This document shows positions 1 through 8,865 of a stretch of 64,000 nt of DNA, one piece after another (positions within the stretch are counted from its first letter, which is position 1; every line of letters starts with the position of its first letter). The notes below the pieces were generated by a model. That model did not search any database. It was not told the DNA's origin and saw nothing but the letters and a program-made list of their open reading frames with translations. Origin of the DNA: Clavibacter michiganensis (GTDB lineage Bacteria; Actinomycetota; Actinomycetes; Actinomycetales; Microbacteriaceae). The stretch lies in contig NZ_JAFBBJ010000001.1 of the NCBI RefSeq assembly GCF_016907085.1, positions 2,852,001-2,916,000 of the forward strand. The letters are read 5' to 3'. The position numbers were made by a program, and so were the translations under genes.

Positions 1-557
1 ACGGCGCGGCCTTCCAGCACCCGGAGCGCCAGCCCGAGGGCCCCGCGTACATGGACTGGTTCCGCGAGGCGGGCTTCGACGTGCGCGTGCCCGAGCAGGT
101 CAACGAGGGCGAGGGCGACATCCTGCTCGTCGGCGACACGATCCTCGCGGGCACGGGCTTCCGCAGCGACAGCACGAGCCACGCCGAGGTGGCCCGGATC
201 TTCGACCGCGAGGTCGTGACCCTCCGCCTCGTGAACCCGTCGTTCTACCACCTGGACACCGCGATCGCCGTGCTCGACGACACGAACATCGCCTACCTCC
301 CGAGCGCGTTCGACGCCGACAGCCTCGACGAGATCGAGCGCCGCTTCCCCGACGCGGTCGAGGTGAGCGAGCAGGACGCGTCTATCCTCGGCCTCAACTC
401 CTACAGCGACGGCTACAACGTGGTCATCGCCGAGAAGGCCGTGGGCTTCGAGGCGTCGCTGCGGGAGCGCGGCTACAACCCCATCGGCGTCGACCTGTCC
501 GAGCTGCTGCTCGGCGGCGGCGGCGTGAAGTGCTGCACGCTCGAGCTCCGGAAGTAG
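1..557 (+). CDS. ddaH: Dimethylargininase / arginine deiminase-fold hydrolase, C-terminal part
   Basis: The gene enters from the left edge: the frame is open from base 3 and reads through the internal Met at 51, so the true start lies outside. The visible part has the guanidino-modifying (pentein) fold signatures, namely a catalytic His in 'FYHLDT' and a C-terminal Gly-rich loop with the nucleophilic Cys in 'GGGGVKCCTLEL'. Such enzymes hydrolyse methylated arginine to citrulline, or arginine to citrulline. It ends 8 bases before rocD, which fits joint use of arginine and ornithine as nitrogen or carbon sources. Arginine deiminase proper is the main alternative, and the missing N-terminus would decide. 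Confidence 0.75.
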   Translation, partial: GAAFQHPERQPEGPAYMDWFREAGFDVRVPEQVNEGEGDILLVGDTILAGTGFRSDSTSHAEVARIFDREVVTLRLVNPSFYHLDTAIAVLDDTNIAYLPSAFDADSLDEIERRFPDAVEVSEQDASILGLNSYSDGYNVVIAEKAVGFEASLRERGYNPIGVDLSELLLGGGGVKCCTLELRK

Positions 558-565
558 GGATCGAC

Positions 566-1810
566 ATGACCGACACCATCGACCGCCCCGCCGCCTCCGA
601 CGCCGGCGCCCTGGCCATCCACGCCGAGGAGGCGCACGCCGCGCACAACTACCACCCGCTGCCCGTCGTGGTCGCGTCCGGCCAGGGCGCCTGGGTGACC
701 GACCTCGACGGCCGGCGCCTGCTCGACTGCCTCGCCGCGTACTCGGCCGTCAACTTCGGGCACTCGCACCCGGACCTCGTGCGGGCCGCGACCGAGCAGC
801 TCGGGCGGATCACGCTCACGAGCCGCGCGTTCCACAACGACAAGCTGGGCCCGTTCGTCACGGCGCTCGCCGAGCTCGCCGGCAAGGACATGGTCCTGCC
901 GATGAACACCGGCGCGGAGGCCGTGGAGTCGGGGATCAAGGTCGCGCGCGCCTGGGGCTACCGCGTGAAGGGCGTGGCCGCGGGACGGGCGAAGATCATC
1001 GTCATGGCCGGCAACTTCCACGGCCGCACCACCACCATCGTCAGCTTCAGCGACGACGAGGAGGCGCGCGCCGACTTCGGGCCGTTCACGCCCGGGTTCG
1101 TCACCGTCCCGTACGGCGACGCCGCGGCGCTCGAGGCCGCGATTGACGACGACACGGTCGCCGTGCTCGTGGAGCCGATCCAGGGCGAGGCCGGCATCGT
1201 CGTGCCGCCCGCGGGGTACCTCGCCGACGTGCGGCGGATCTGCACGCGCGAGCGGGTGCTGATGATCGCGGACGAGATCCAGTCGGGCCTCGGCCGCACG
1301 GGCGCGACCTTCGAGTGCGACAACTCCGCAGTCGTGCCGGACCTCTACCTCCTCGGCAAGGCGCTCGGCGGCGGCATCGTGCCCGTCTCGGCGGTCGTCG
1401 GGGACGCGGACGTGCTCGGCGTGATCCAGCCGGGGCAGCACGGATCCACGTTCGGCGGCAACCCGCTCGCCGCGGCGGTGGGCCACGCGGTCGTCGACAT
1501 GCTCGCGACGGGCGAGCCGCAGGAGCGCGCGCGTCGCCTCGGTGCCGTGCTGCACGCGCGGCTCGCGGATCTCGTGGGCCACGGCGTGCTCGCGGTGCGC
1601 GGCCGCGGCCTGTGGGCGGGCATCGACATCGACCCCGCGCTCGCGACGGGCCGCGCGGTGTGCGAGCGGCTCGCCGAGCGCGGCGTGCTCGCGAAGGACA
1701 CGCACGGCTCGACGATCCGCCTCGCGCCGCCCATCGTGGTGGAGGAGGAGGACCTCGTCTGGGCCGTCGGCCAGCTCGCCGAGGTGCTGACGGAGCTCGG
1801 GGCGCGCTGA
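566..1810 (+). CDS. rocD: Ornithine--oxo-acid aminotransferase
   Basis: A class III PLP-dependent aminotransferase of 414 residues that converts ornithine and 2-oxoglutarate to glutamate-5-semialdehyde and glutamate in the cytoplasm. The PLP lysine is K265 in 'LLGKALGGG', preceded by the 'ADEIQSGLGRTG' cofactor segment, and 'GSTFGGNPLAAAV' follows. I start at ATG 566, preceded by 'gtaggga'. An in-frame Leu/Met codon at 530 lies inside the upstream gene and would add an unlikely tail. The 8-base gap to the dimethylargininase gene suggests one transcript. Length and motifs fit RocD better than acetylornithine aminotransferase (ArgD), but the two families are close. Confidence 0.88.
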   Translation: MTDTIDRPAASDAGALAIHAEEAHAAHNYHPLPVVVASGQGAWVTDLDGRRLLDCLAAYSAVNFGHSHPDLVRAATEQLGRITLTSRAFHNDKLGPFVTALAELAGKDMVLPMNTGAEAVESGIKVARAWGYRVKGVAAGRAKIIVMAGNFHGRTTTIVSFSDDEEARADFGPFTPGFVTVPYGDAAALEAAIDDDTVAVLVEPIQGEAGIVVPPAGYLADVRRICTRERVLMIADEIQSGLGRTGATFECDNSAVVPDLYLLGKALGGGIVPVSAVVGDADVLGVIQPGQHGSTFGGNPLAAAVGHAVVDMLATGEPQERARRLGAVLHARLADLVGHGVLAVRGRGLWAGIDIDPALATGRAVCERLAERGVLAKDTHGSTIRLAPPIVVEEEDLVWAVGQLAEVLTELGAR

Positions 1811-1827
1811 CCCGCGTCCGATCGATC

Positions 1828-1861
1828 CGCGCCCGGCCGTCCTACGACGCGGCCGGGCGCG
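1828..1861. terminator. Bidirectional hairpin between rocD and the EamA gene
   Basis: A perfect 12-bp GC stem (1828-1839 pairing with 1850-1861) has a 10-base loop. It lies just after rocD and contains the stop codon of the convergent transporter gene. No clear T-run follows, which is common in high-GC actinobacteria. Confidence 0.6.
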
Positions 1862-2852
1862 ATCGCGTCCGGGGGCCGTGCGGCGCACGGGGCGCGGCGG
1901 GGGCGCGCGTCGCGATGGCCACCCCCGCGGCGACGCACACGACCACGATCGCGCCGAGCTGGACGGGCGACAGCGACTCGCGCAAGATCACGCCGAGGAT
2001 CGCCGCGACCACCGGGCTGAGGCTCGTGAGCACGGCGAACAGGCGCGGGGTGATGCGGCGGAGGATCACGGTGTCGAGCGAATAGGGCACGGCGGACGAC
2101 AGCAGGCCGATCGCGACGAGCAGGCCGAGGATCCGCCCGTCGATCGCGCCGACGTCGAGCGTGATCAGCGCCCACGGCACCAGCACGACGAGGCTCACGA
2201 TGCTGGCCACCGCGATCCCCTGGAAGCCCGGCAGCCGCTCGGCCACCCGGCGCGTGAACACGATGTAGCCGGCCCAGGTGACGGCAGCGGTCGCGCCGCA
2301 GACGAGGCCGAACAGGTCGATCCGGCCCTCGAGCCCGGTGAGCACGACGACGCCCGCGGCCGCCACGAGCGCGCACGCCGCGTCGAGGAGCCGGCGCGAG
2401 GCGAGCAGCGCGATCGACAGCGGGCCGAGGAACTCGATGGTCGCGGCGATGCCGAGTCCCAGCCGGTCGACGGCCGCGTAGTAGGAGAGGTTCATCAGCG
2501 ACAGCGCGAGGCCGAGCATCACGGCGGGCACGAGCTGCGCGCGCGTCATGCGGTGGATCCGGGGCCGTGCGACGGGCAGCACGAGCGCCGCCATCATCAC
2601 CTGCCGCGCGGCGACCACCAGGACGGGGCCGACGACGGGGATCACGAGCCCGGCGAGAGACGACCCGTAGCTGACGCTCACGATGGTGCCGACCTGCAGG
2701 GCGGCGCCCGCGGCGGTGGTGCGGGCGCTCGGGGTGGGGCCCGCCGGGTCGCCCGCGTCGACGACCGCGGCCTCGATGCCGGCCGGGGTGGTGCCGGGGG
2801 CGGAACCCGGGTGCGCGCCCGCGGGCTCGGCGCGGTCCCCGGGGCTGGTCAC
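1842..2852 (-). CDS. EamA/DMT-family transporter (RhtA-like)
   Basis: An integral membrane protein of 336 residues with about ten hydrophobic segments in two repeated halves, the layout of the drug/metabolite transporter superfamily. Family members export amino acids or small metabolites, and RhtA exports threonine and homoserine. The substrate here cannot be read from sequence. I choose GTG 2852 ('[12 protein letters not shown]') because the frame upstream is Arg/Pro/Gly-rich and looks non-coding. Residues 1-45 form a hydrophilic, Pro/Ala-rich cytoplasmic tail before the first membrane segment. The gene converges on rocD. Confidence 0.8.
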   Translation of the reverse strand: MTSPGDRAEPAGAHPGSAPGTTPAGIEAAVVDAGDPAGPTPSARTTAAGAALQVGTIVSVSYGSSLAGLVIPVVGPVLVVAARQVMMAALVLPVARPRIHRMTRAQLVPAVMLGLALSLMNLSYYAAVDRLGLGIAATIEFLGPLSIALLASRRLLDAACALVAAAGVVVLTGLEGRIDLFGLVCGATAAVTWAGYIVFTRRVAERLPGFQGIAVASIVSLVVLVPWALITLDVGAIDGRILGLLVAIGLLSSAVPYSLDTVILRRITPRLFAVLTSLSPVVAAILGVILRESLSPVQLGAIVVVCVAAGVAIATRAPAAPRAPHGPRTRSRPAAS

Positions 2853-2914
2853 CTCGCGAGCGTACCGACGCGGGGGAGCGGCGACCGGGCGGGTGCGCGC
2901 GGCCGCGCGGCGGA

Positions 2915-3406
2915 TCAGCTGGCGAGCTCGCCGAACGGCTCGGGCGGCGGCGGCAGCTGGCCCCCGGCCCGGAGGACCGCCTCCTCCAGGGAGTCGGCGA
3001 GGTCCTCCCAGCGGTCGTCGCACGCGTCGCAGCCGCAGGGCGGGAACGCCTCGGCCATCCGCCGGCCGCGGTGCAGCAGCACGCCGGGGAACGACGTCCA
3101 CTCGAGCGTGAGGATCCGCCCGGTCCCGTCGTGCGGCGCGAACCGGACGGAGCGCACGGCGTCGGGGTGCGGATCCGCGAGGGCCGGGTCCACGCCCTCC
3201 GTCGTCGTCACGTCGTGCGTCGCCGCGAGGTGCGCGGCGAGCGCATCAGCCACCGCGTGCAGCGGCGCGAACCGCTCGAGGTGCGAGGTCCGGGAGTACG
3301 CGTCCTCGGGCGGGCCCTCGGCGGCGTCCCAGCGCGATCCGTAGGGCACGCCGTCGTCGGCAATCGCGGGCGGCGCGTCGATGGCGGGGCGGACGTAGCG
3401 GGGCAT
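2915..3406 (-). CDS. DUF6226 family protein
   Basis: A soluble 163-residue protein beginning 'MPRYVRPAID', followed by a 'PYGSRW' stretch. This matches what I remember of DUF6226, an uncharacterised family common in Microbacteriaceae. It has a compact Cys cluster, 'PCGCDACDD', near residue 125, which could bind metal, and ends in a Pro-rich tail. There is no signal peptide or membrane segment. It lies 62 bases from the EamA gene and 15 bases downstream of the epimerase gene on the same strand, so it may be the last gene of that operon. No function can be assigned. Confidence 0.7.
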   Translation of the reverse strand: MPRYVRPAIDAPPAIADDGVPYGSRWDAAEGPPEDAYSRTSHLERFAPLHAVADALAAHLAATHDVTTTEGVDPALADPHPDAVRSVRFAPHDGTGRILTLEWTSFPGVLLHRGRRMAEAFPPCGCDACDDRWEDLADSLEEAVLRAGGQLPPPPEPFGELAS

Positions 3407-3423
3407 GGCGCGGGCGGATCCGC

Positions 3424-4308
3424 CTAGCGCGGCAGCGCGTTCCCGTCCGCGTCGAGGTGGTCGCGCCAGCTGCGCTTCGGCTCCCAGCCGAGCAGGCGGC
3501 GCGCCTTCGCGGTCGAGATGCCCGAGGAGTCGACCCGCTCGATCGCCCGCAGCTCGATGGCGTCGCCGTAGTGGCGGCGCAGCTCGGCGGCGAAGTCGTG
3601 GCCGCCCGCGTTGTCGGCGGCCGCGATGTAGAACACCTCGTGGCCGGGCAGGTCGGAGGCGACCGACAGCACGATCGCGTCGGCCAGGTCGTCCGCGTCG
3701 ATGTAGCTCCAGAGGTTCGCCGTCAGCACGGACGCGTCCCGCACCTGCTCGCCGAGGTTCGACGCGTAGTTGTCGTCGTTGTGCACGGTGCTCGGGCGGA
3801 GCGAGATCACGCGGATGTCGGAGCGGCGCACGGCCGCGTCCATCAGCTGCTCGCCGAAGGCCTTGGAGAGGGCGTACGGATCCTGCGGGCGGAGCGGGTG
3901 CTCCTCGTCGACGGGCGCGTAGTCGGGCAGGAACGGCCGCTCCGGGAAGAAGTTGCCGACGATGCTCTCGCTCGAGATGTTCACGAAGCGCGGCACGCCG
4001 AAGCGGACGGCGGCCTCGATCATGTTGAAGGTCGACATGAGGTTGGTCTGCAGCACGACGTGCGCGGGGTTGCCGGTGGGCTGCGGGATCGCGGCGACAT
4101 GCACGACGGCGTCCATGCCGGCGACGAGCGCGAACGCGGATCCGGCGTCGGTGAGATCGGCCATGACGTACCGGCCCGGCACCACGACGCCCGCGTCGAA
4201 GACGGGACGGACGAGGTCGACGCCCGTGACGTCGTGGCCGGCGGCGACGAGCGCCTCGACGGTGGCGCGGCCGACCTTGCCGCGGGATCCGGTGACGAGG
4301 ACCTTCAT
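3424..4308 (-). CDS. NAD(P)-dependent epimerase/dehydratase (extended SDR)
   Basis: A 294-residue extended short-chain dehydrogenase. The N-terminal nucleotide-binding motif is 'VTGSRGKVGRAT' (residues 5-16). The catalytic pair is Y145/K149 in 'YALSK', with Ser at about 113-114 in 'NISSES'. These are the features of UDP-sugar 4-epimerase-like enzymes, but the substrate is unknown. ATG 4308 is the clear start because the glycine motif begins five residues later; longer in-frame extensions are Arg/Pro-rich. It overlaps the upstream gene by 4 bases (ATGA), so the two are probably translated together. Confidence 0.82.
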   Translation of the reverse strand: MKVLVTGSRGKVGRATVEALVAAGHDVTGVDLVRPVFDAGVVVPGRYVMADLTDAGSAFALVAGMDAVVHVAAIPQPTGNPAHVVLQTNLMSTFNMIEAAVRFGVPRFVNISSESIVGNFFPERPFLPDYAPVDEEHPLRPQDPYALSKAFGEQLMDAAVRRSDIRVISLRPSTVHNDDNYASNLGEQVRDASVLTANLWSYIDADDLADAIVLSVASDLPGHEVFYIAAADNAGGHDFAAELRRHYGDAIELRAIERVDSSGISTAKARRLLGWEPKRSWRDHLDADGNALPR

Positions 4309-4721
4309 GCGCCGACCCCCGCCTGGCCCTCGGGCGCCTTCATCACGACGGGCACGAACGGGTCGTCCTCCAGCCGCTCGGCGAACCAGGTCTCGTCGAC
4401 GTAGCCCTCCGACCAGAGCTTCAGCGGCGTCGCGACCGTGGGCGTGAACAGCTCCCACCGGGTCCAGAGGCGCGTCTCCTCGGTCATCATCCGGCCGACC
4501 TCGCGGGTCCAGCGGACGACGACGTGGTCGGCGGGCAGCAGGCGCTCGAAGGCGGCCTGCGCCTCGGCCAGGCGGGCGGATCTCGTGCCGTCGCCCGATA
4601 CCTGCTCGGCGCTCAGCGCGAGCACCAGCGTCCAGGTCGTGCTCTGCAGCTCGGGGCCGCGGGGCGCGACGGCGGCGTCGGCTCCGGCTCCGGGCGATGC
4701 GGGGGTGGTGTCGTGGCTCAT
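4305..4721 (-). CDS. Conserved hypothetical protein in benE-epimerase operon
   Basis: A 138-residue soluble protein that I cannot place in a family. A Pro/Ala-rich N-terminus of about 20 residues is followed by a compact domain with aromatic-rich stretches ('WTREVGRMM', 'LWTRWELFTP'). It overlaps benE by 4 bases on one side and the epimerase gene by 4 bases on the other, so it is almost certainly co-translated with both. No signal peptide or membrane segment is visible. Co-translation suggests a job linked to the epimerase or to an imported aromatic substrate, but that is only inference. Confidence 0.65.
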   Translation of the reverse strand: MSHDTTPASPGAGADAAVAPRGPELQSTTWTLVLALSAEQVSGDGTRSARLAEAQAAFERLLPADHVVVRWTREVGRMMTEETRLWTRWELFTPTVATPLKLWSEGYVDETWFAERLEDDPFVPVVMKAPEGQAGVGA

Positions 4722-5953
4722 GCGGCGTCGCGCTCCTCGTGTCGATCGAGTCTGTCACGCGGCATCGCGCGCGTCCGGAGCGCGAGGTGCACGAGGATGC
4801 CGGCCACCAGCGCGCAGAACGCGGCGCCGAGCCCGCCGACCGTGATCCCGGACGCCGCCACCACGAACGTCGCGACCGCGGGCAGGTGCGCCCCCGGGTC
4901 CCGCACCGCCGACGCCAGGCTCGACGCGAGGGACGGCGCGAGCGCGAGCCCGGCGGCGGCCGCCACGACGCCCGCCGGACCCGCGACGATCACGGCCGCG
5001 AGCGCCGCCGACGCCAGCCCGAGCACGAGGTTGGTCCACCCGGCCGCGCTGGCGGCGCGCCACCGCTCGTCCGGATCCGGATGCGCGGAGGGCGCAGCGG
5101 AGAGCGCGGCCGAGAGGGCGGCGAGGTTCACGGCGTGCCCGCCGAACGGCGCGCTCACGAGCGTGGCCGCCGCGGTCGTCGTCATCGCGGCCCGCCACGG
5201 CGTCTCGTAGCCGAAGCTCGCGAGCACCGCGACGCCCGGCAGGTTCTGCGACGCCATCGTCACGACGAACAGCGGGATCCCGAGCGCGACCGCCGCCGCC
5301 ACCGTGAAGACGGGCGCCGTCAGCTCGATCCGCGGCACGAGGTGCGCGAGGTCGAGCGACGCCCCGGGTGCGGGCCCCGCGACCGCGAGCGAGATCCCGA
5401 CCACGACGAGCGCGGCGGCCAGCGCGGTCGGGGCCGCCCAGCGCGGGGCGAGACGGGCGGCGGCGAGCCAGGCGAGGATCACGGGCAGCACGACGAGCGG
5501 GGAGGCGACCGCCGCCGTCACGGTCGCGACGCAGAGGGGGAGGAGGACGCCCGCGAGCATCGCGGCGGCCACGCTCGCCGGGATCAGGCGCACGAGCCGG
5601 CCGAGCAGCGGCCAGAGCGCGGTGGCGAGCACGAGGATCCCGCAGACGAGGAACGCCCCCACCGCGGCGGCCCAGCCGCCCTCGACGGCGCCGGACCCGA
5701 TGAGCAGCGCCGCCCCGGGCGTCGACCAGGAGAGCGTGATCGGACGGCGGAAGCGGCGCGCGAGGAGCACGGTGCCGAGCCCCTGCGTGACGCACAGCGC
5801 GAGCAGCCCGGACGCGGCCTGGGACGGCGACGCCCCCACCGCGGTGAGGCCGGTGAGCACGACGGCCGACGTGCCGGCGAACCCGACGACGGCGGTGGCG
5901 ATCCCGGCTCCGCGCGCCTGCGCCCGGCCGCCGGGCACCTCGATGGCCGTCAT
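4718..5953 (-). CDS. benE: Benzoate/H+ symporter BenE family transporter
   Basis: A polytopic membrane protein of 411 residues with about 12 hydrophobic segments. It carries the BenE-type signatures 'PITLSWSTPGAALL' near residue 75, 'GIPLFVVTMASQNLPG' near residue 230 and 'APFGGHAVNLAALSA' near residue 270. Characterised BenE proteins import benzoate with protons. The neighbours are not a benzoate pathway, so a different aromatic or purine-like substrate is possible. It is the first gene of a three-gene operon with the unknown protein and the epimerase. The ATG at 5953 gives the usual family length. Confidence 0.85.
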   Translation of the reverse strand: MTAIEVPGGRAQARGAGIATAVVGFAGTSAVVLTGLTAVGASPSQAASGLLALCVTQGLGTVLLARRFRRPITLSWSTPGAALLIGSGAVEGGWAAAVGAFLVCGILVLATALWPLLGRLVRLIPASVAAAMLAGVLLPLCVATVTAAVASPLVVLPVILAWLAAARLAPRWAAPTALAAALVVVGISLAVAGPAPGASLDLAHLVPRIELTAPVFTVAAAVALGIPLFVVTMASQNLPGVAVLASFGYETPWRAAMTTTAAATLVSAPFGGHAVNLAALSAALSAAPSAHPDPDERWRAASAAGWTNLVLGLASAALAAVIVAGPAGVVAAAAGLALAPSLASSLASAVRDPGAHLPAVATFVVAASGITVGGLGAAFCALVAGILVHLALRTRAMPRDRLDRHEERDAA

Positions 5954-6204
5954 GCGCGCTCCCGACCGGACGCCGGTCGTCCTGCCGCCCGATCCTAGGG
6001 TCGGCTCCGCGCCCGTCCGTCATCGCCCAGCGGATCTCCTCACCTGCGGAAATAGAAGGGGATGGTGATGTTCGGCCTTATTTCGGCTACCGTCGAAAGG
6101 TCCGCGCTCCACCGACCTCGACGAGGCCCGCCATCTCCCGCACCGCACGCACCTCCCGCCCCGCCGACCGGCGCCCGCGGAATGCGACCGCGCCGCGCCT
6201 CCGA

Positions 6205-7473
6205 GTGGCCGCGACCCTCGCCGCATCCGCCCTCCTGCTCGGCCTCGGCGTCCCGTCCGCGCAGGCCGCGGAGGAGTACCCCACCTGGTCCGAGGTGCAG
6301 GCCGCGCGGTCGAGCGAGCAGGCCACCGCCGACCAGGTCACGCGCATCACCTCCCTCATCTCGGGCCTCTCCGCCGAGGTCGAGGCCGCCACGGCCCTCG
6401 CCCTCCAGCGCGCCGACGAGCACGCCGCCGCGGTGGATGCGCTCGACGAGGCGACGGGCGAGCTCGATGCCCTCGAGTCCAAGGCCGCCCGGGCGCAGGC
6501 CGACGCCGACGAGGCGAAGCGCCAGGTCGGCCAGCTCGTCGCGCAGCTCGCCCGCAGCGGAGGCGGCGGCGACGTCTCGCTCCGCCTCTTCACGAGCGGC
6601 GGCGAGGACGCCGACGCCCTCCTCGCCCGCATGGGCACGGCCACGAAGCTCGCCGACCGGCAGGACACCGCGTTCACCGCCGCCGTCACGTCGGCCCGCA
6701 CGGCCGCGTCGCTCGGCAAGCAGGCGTCCGTCGCGAAGGAGGCGCTCGCCGTCCTCGCCGCCGACGCCGAGGCCAAGCTGCAGGAGGCGTCCGCAGCGCA
6801 GGCGCGTGCGGATCAGGCGCTCGCCGAGCAGGAGGCCCGCAGCTCGGAGCTCCAGGCCCAGCTCACCACGCTCCGCGACTCCCGCATCTCCGTCGAGGAG
6901 GGCTTCGCGATCGGCGAGCGGAAGCGCCAGGAGGAGGCCGCCGCCGAGGCCCGCCGCCAGGCCGACGCGCGTGCCGCGGCCGCAGCTGCCGCCGCCGCCG
7001 CGAACGCCGCCGCGCGTCCGCCGGCCAACGCACCCCGCCCGCCGTCGTCGGGCGGCCAGCCCTCGTCGTCCGGCTGGACGATGCCCATCCGCAGCTACGG
7101 GTCGTACCAGTCCTACGGCATGCGCCTCCACCCGATCCTCGGCTACTGGCGCCTCCACGCCGGCGACGACTTCGGCGCCGGCTGCGGCACGCCCATCTAC
7201 GCGACGGCGGCCGGCACGGTGCAGTTCGCGGGCGGATCCAGCGGCTTCGGCAACGCGATCACCCTGAACCACGGCGGCGGCGTCACGAGCGTCTACGGCC
7301 ACATGTACTCGTACGGCGTGATGGTGCGCACCGGCCAGACCGTGCAGGCGGGTCAGCAGATCGGCGCCGTCGGCAACGCCGGCCTCAGCACCGGCTGCCA
7401 CCTCCACTTCGAGATCCGGCAGGGAGGCGTCGCCACCTCGCCCATGCCCTTCCTCCGCAACCGCGGCGTCTGA
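6205..7473 (+). CDS. Secreted M23 peptidoglycan peptidase with coiled-coil domain
   Basis: A 422-residue exported cell-wall hydrolase. A signal peptide ends near 'PSAQA', followed by about 200 residues of Ala/Glu/Gln-rich coiled coil. A Pro/Ser linker then leads to an M23 (LytM-type) domain from about residue 293. The zinc ligands are visible: H318 and D322 in 'HAGDD', and H399/H401 in 'HLHFE'. It probably cleaves peptide cross-links during division or separation, like NlpD/EnvC-type proteins. GTG 6205 leaves a short, uncharged signal n-region. The frame is open further upstream with Arg-rich residues but no standard start codon, so the true start is uncertain. Confidence 0.85.
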   Translation: MAATLAASALLLGLGVPSAQAAEEYPTWSEVQAARSSEQATADQVTRITSLISGLSAEVEAATALALQRADEHAAAVDALDEATGELDALESKAARAQADADEAKRQVGQLVAQLARSGGGGDVSLRLFTSGGEDADALLARMGTATKLADRQDTAFTAAVTSARTAASLGKQASVAKEALAVLAADAEAKLQEASAAQARADQALAEQEARSSELQAQLTTLRDSRISVEEGFAIGERKRQEEAAAEARRQADARAAAAAAAAAANAAARPPANAPRPPSSGGQPSSSGWTMPIRSYGSYQSYGMRLHPILGYWRLHAGDDFGAGCGTPIYATAAGTVQFAGGSSGFGNAITLNHGGGVTSVYGHMYSYGVMVRTGQTVQAGQQIGAVGNAGLSTGCHLHFEIRQGGVATSPMPFLRNRGV

Positions 7474-7500
7474 CCCGCTGAGCGCGTCGATGACCGGGGG

Positions 7501-8244
7501 GTGCGACTCGTGACGGGACGCATCAGGCGGTTCGCGCAGGCCGTGGCACGGCCGGCGATCTTCGCGCAGTACGTGGCCCTGCGCACCGGTCTCCAGGGCA
7601 CCGTCTTCCCGCGCGACACGGCCTCCGGCGTCGTGCCGGGCGACTTCCCGCACCGCGTGCTCGTCATCGGCGAGGCCACGGCCGTCGGCATGGGCGTCCT
7701 CTCGCACGAGCTCGGAATGGCCGGCCACTTCTCCCGCCAGCTGGCCCGCCGCACGGGCCGCGGCGTCGAGTGGGCGACGCGCCCCTTCTCCGACCTCACG
7801 ATCCACACCGCCGCGGGCACCGTGCGGGACCGTGCGCTCCTCGACGGCGTCGACGTGGTGCTCCTGATGGTGGGCGTGGGCGACAGCATCCGCCTCACGC
7901 CGCAGCGCACGTGGCGGAGGCTGCTGTGCACGGCCATCGACGACCTGATGCAGGGGCTGCCGGAGGGCGCGCACGTGCTCATCCCGGAGGTGCCGCCGCT
8001 GAACGAGAGCGTCGGGATCCCCGCGGCGTGGCGCGCGGTCGCCGCCCGGCACGCGCGGCTGCTCAACAGGATCACGGCCGAGATCGTCGCGTCCCGCCCC
8101 GAGGTCGCCGCCGTGCCGTTCCCCGGCGAGAGCGTCATCGACCTCGGTGACCCGGACGCCGCGCAGGCCTCCCGCGTCTACGCCTCCTGGTCGCGCGCCT
8201 TCGTCCAGCGGATGCTCGGGCCCTCCCGCGCCGCCGAGGCGTGA
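7501..8244 (+). CDS. SGNH/GDSL hydrolase-like protein, probably lacking the catalytic Ser
   Basis: A 247-residue protein with the layout of actinobacterial SGNH hydrolases. A beta strand runs into block I at 'VLVIGEATAVG' (residues 53-63), a block-III-like segment reads 'LLMVGVGDSIRLTP', and an 'HVLIPEVPPLN' strand follows. Block I normally reads GDS or GES; here it is GEA, so the nucleophile is replaced by Ala. The usual Asn of block III is also absent. An Arg/hydrophobic N-terminus (residues 1-35) may anchor it to the membrane. GTG 7501 directly follows a G-run. It lies 27 bases after the M23 gene, perhaps co-transcribed. A non-catalytic binding role is possible. Confidence 0.6.
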   Translation: MRLVTGRIRRFAQAVARPAIFAQYVALRTGLQGTVFPRDTASGVVPGDFPHRVLVIGEATAVGMGVLSHELGMAGHFSRQLARRTGRGVEWATRPFSDLTIHTAAGTVRDRALLDGVDVVLLMVGVGDSIRLTPQRTWRRLLCTAIDDLMQGLPEGAHVLIPEVPPLNESVGIPAAWRAVAARHARLLNRITAEIVASRPEVAAVPFPGESVIDLGDPDAAQASRVYASWSRAFVQRMLGPSRAAEA

Positions 8245-8407
8245 CCCGGGGTTGACCGTTCCCTGTGCATTCCTCGGGTGCCGGATACCCGGCGCGGCCC
8301 CGGCGTAGCGTCGGAGGCGTGCCCGGCACCGGTGTCCGCACCGGCGCCCGGCATCCCGGATCGCACGACGATCCGACCCACGCACCGAATCCGAACGAGG
8401 AGAAGCA

Positions 8408-8863
8408 ATGCCCCGAGTAATCGAGACCGTCGACGTCAACGTCCCCGTCAGCACCGCCTACAACCAGTGGACCCAGTTCGAGTCGTTCCCGAACTTCCTC
8501 AGCTACGTGGAGTCGATCACGCAGGTCACCGACACGCTCACCGAGTGGAAGGTCAAGATCGGCGGCATCGAGCGCACCTTCGAGGCCAACATCACCGAGC
8601 AGCACCCCGACGAGCGCGTCGCCTGGAACTCCACGGGCGGCGACGAGGACCACGCCGGCGTCGTCACGTTCCACAAGCTCAGCGACGCCGAGACCCGCGT
8701 CACCGTCCAGCTGGACTGGGAGGCGAAGGGCCTCGTCGAGAAGGTCGGCGCCGCGATCGGCGTCGACGACCACGTCATCAAGGCGGACCTCAAGAACTTC
8801 AAGGAGTTCATCGAGAAGCGCGGCTCCGAGGACGGCGCCTGGCGCGGGGACGTCCAGGCCTGA
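8408..8863 (+). CDS. SRPBCC family protein (polyketide cyclase/dehydrase-like)
   Basis: A soluble 151-residue protein of the START/Bet v1-like SRPBCC fold. It opens with 'VIETVDVNVPVSTAYNQW' and shows the typical 'QFESFPNFLSYVESI' helix, a 'VAWNSTGG' strand turn and a long C-terminal helix. Family members bind hydrophobic ligands in a deep cavity, but none can be named here. A good ribosome site 'gaggag' lies 6 bases before ATG 8408. It is followed after 2 bases by a small gene and then a terminator, so these two form a transcription unit. Highly acidic relatives are often stress-associated in actinobacteria. Confidence 0.85.
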   Translation: MPRVIETVDVNVPVSTAYNQWTQFESFPNFLSYVESITQVTDTLTEWKVKIGGIERTFEANITEQHPDERVAWNSTGGDEDHAGVVTFHKLSDAETRVTVQLDWEAKGLVEKVGAAIGVDDHVIKADLKNFKEFIEKRGSEDGAWRGDVQA

Positions 8864-8865
8864 TC

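Noticed and set aside
1878..3344. Long rightward frame opposite the EamA and DUF6226 genes
   Set aside because: His/Arg/Asp-rich composition typical of antisense frames in high-GC DNA; no motif.
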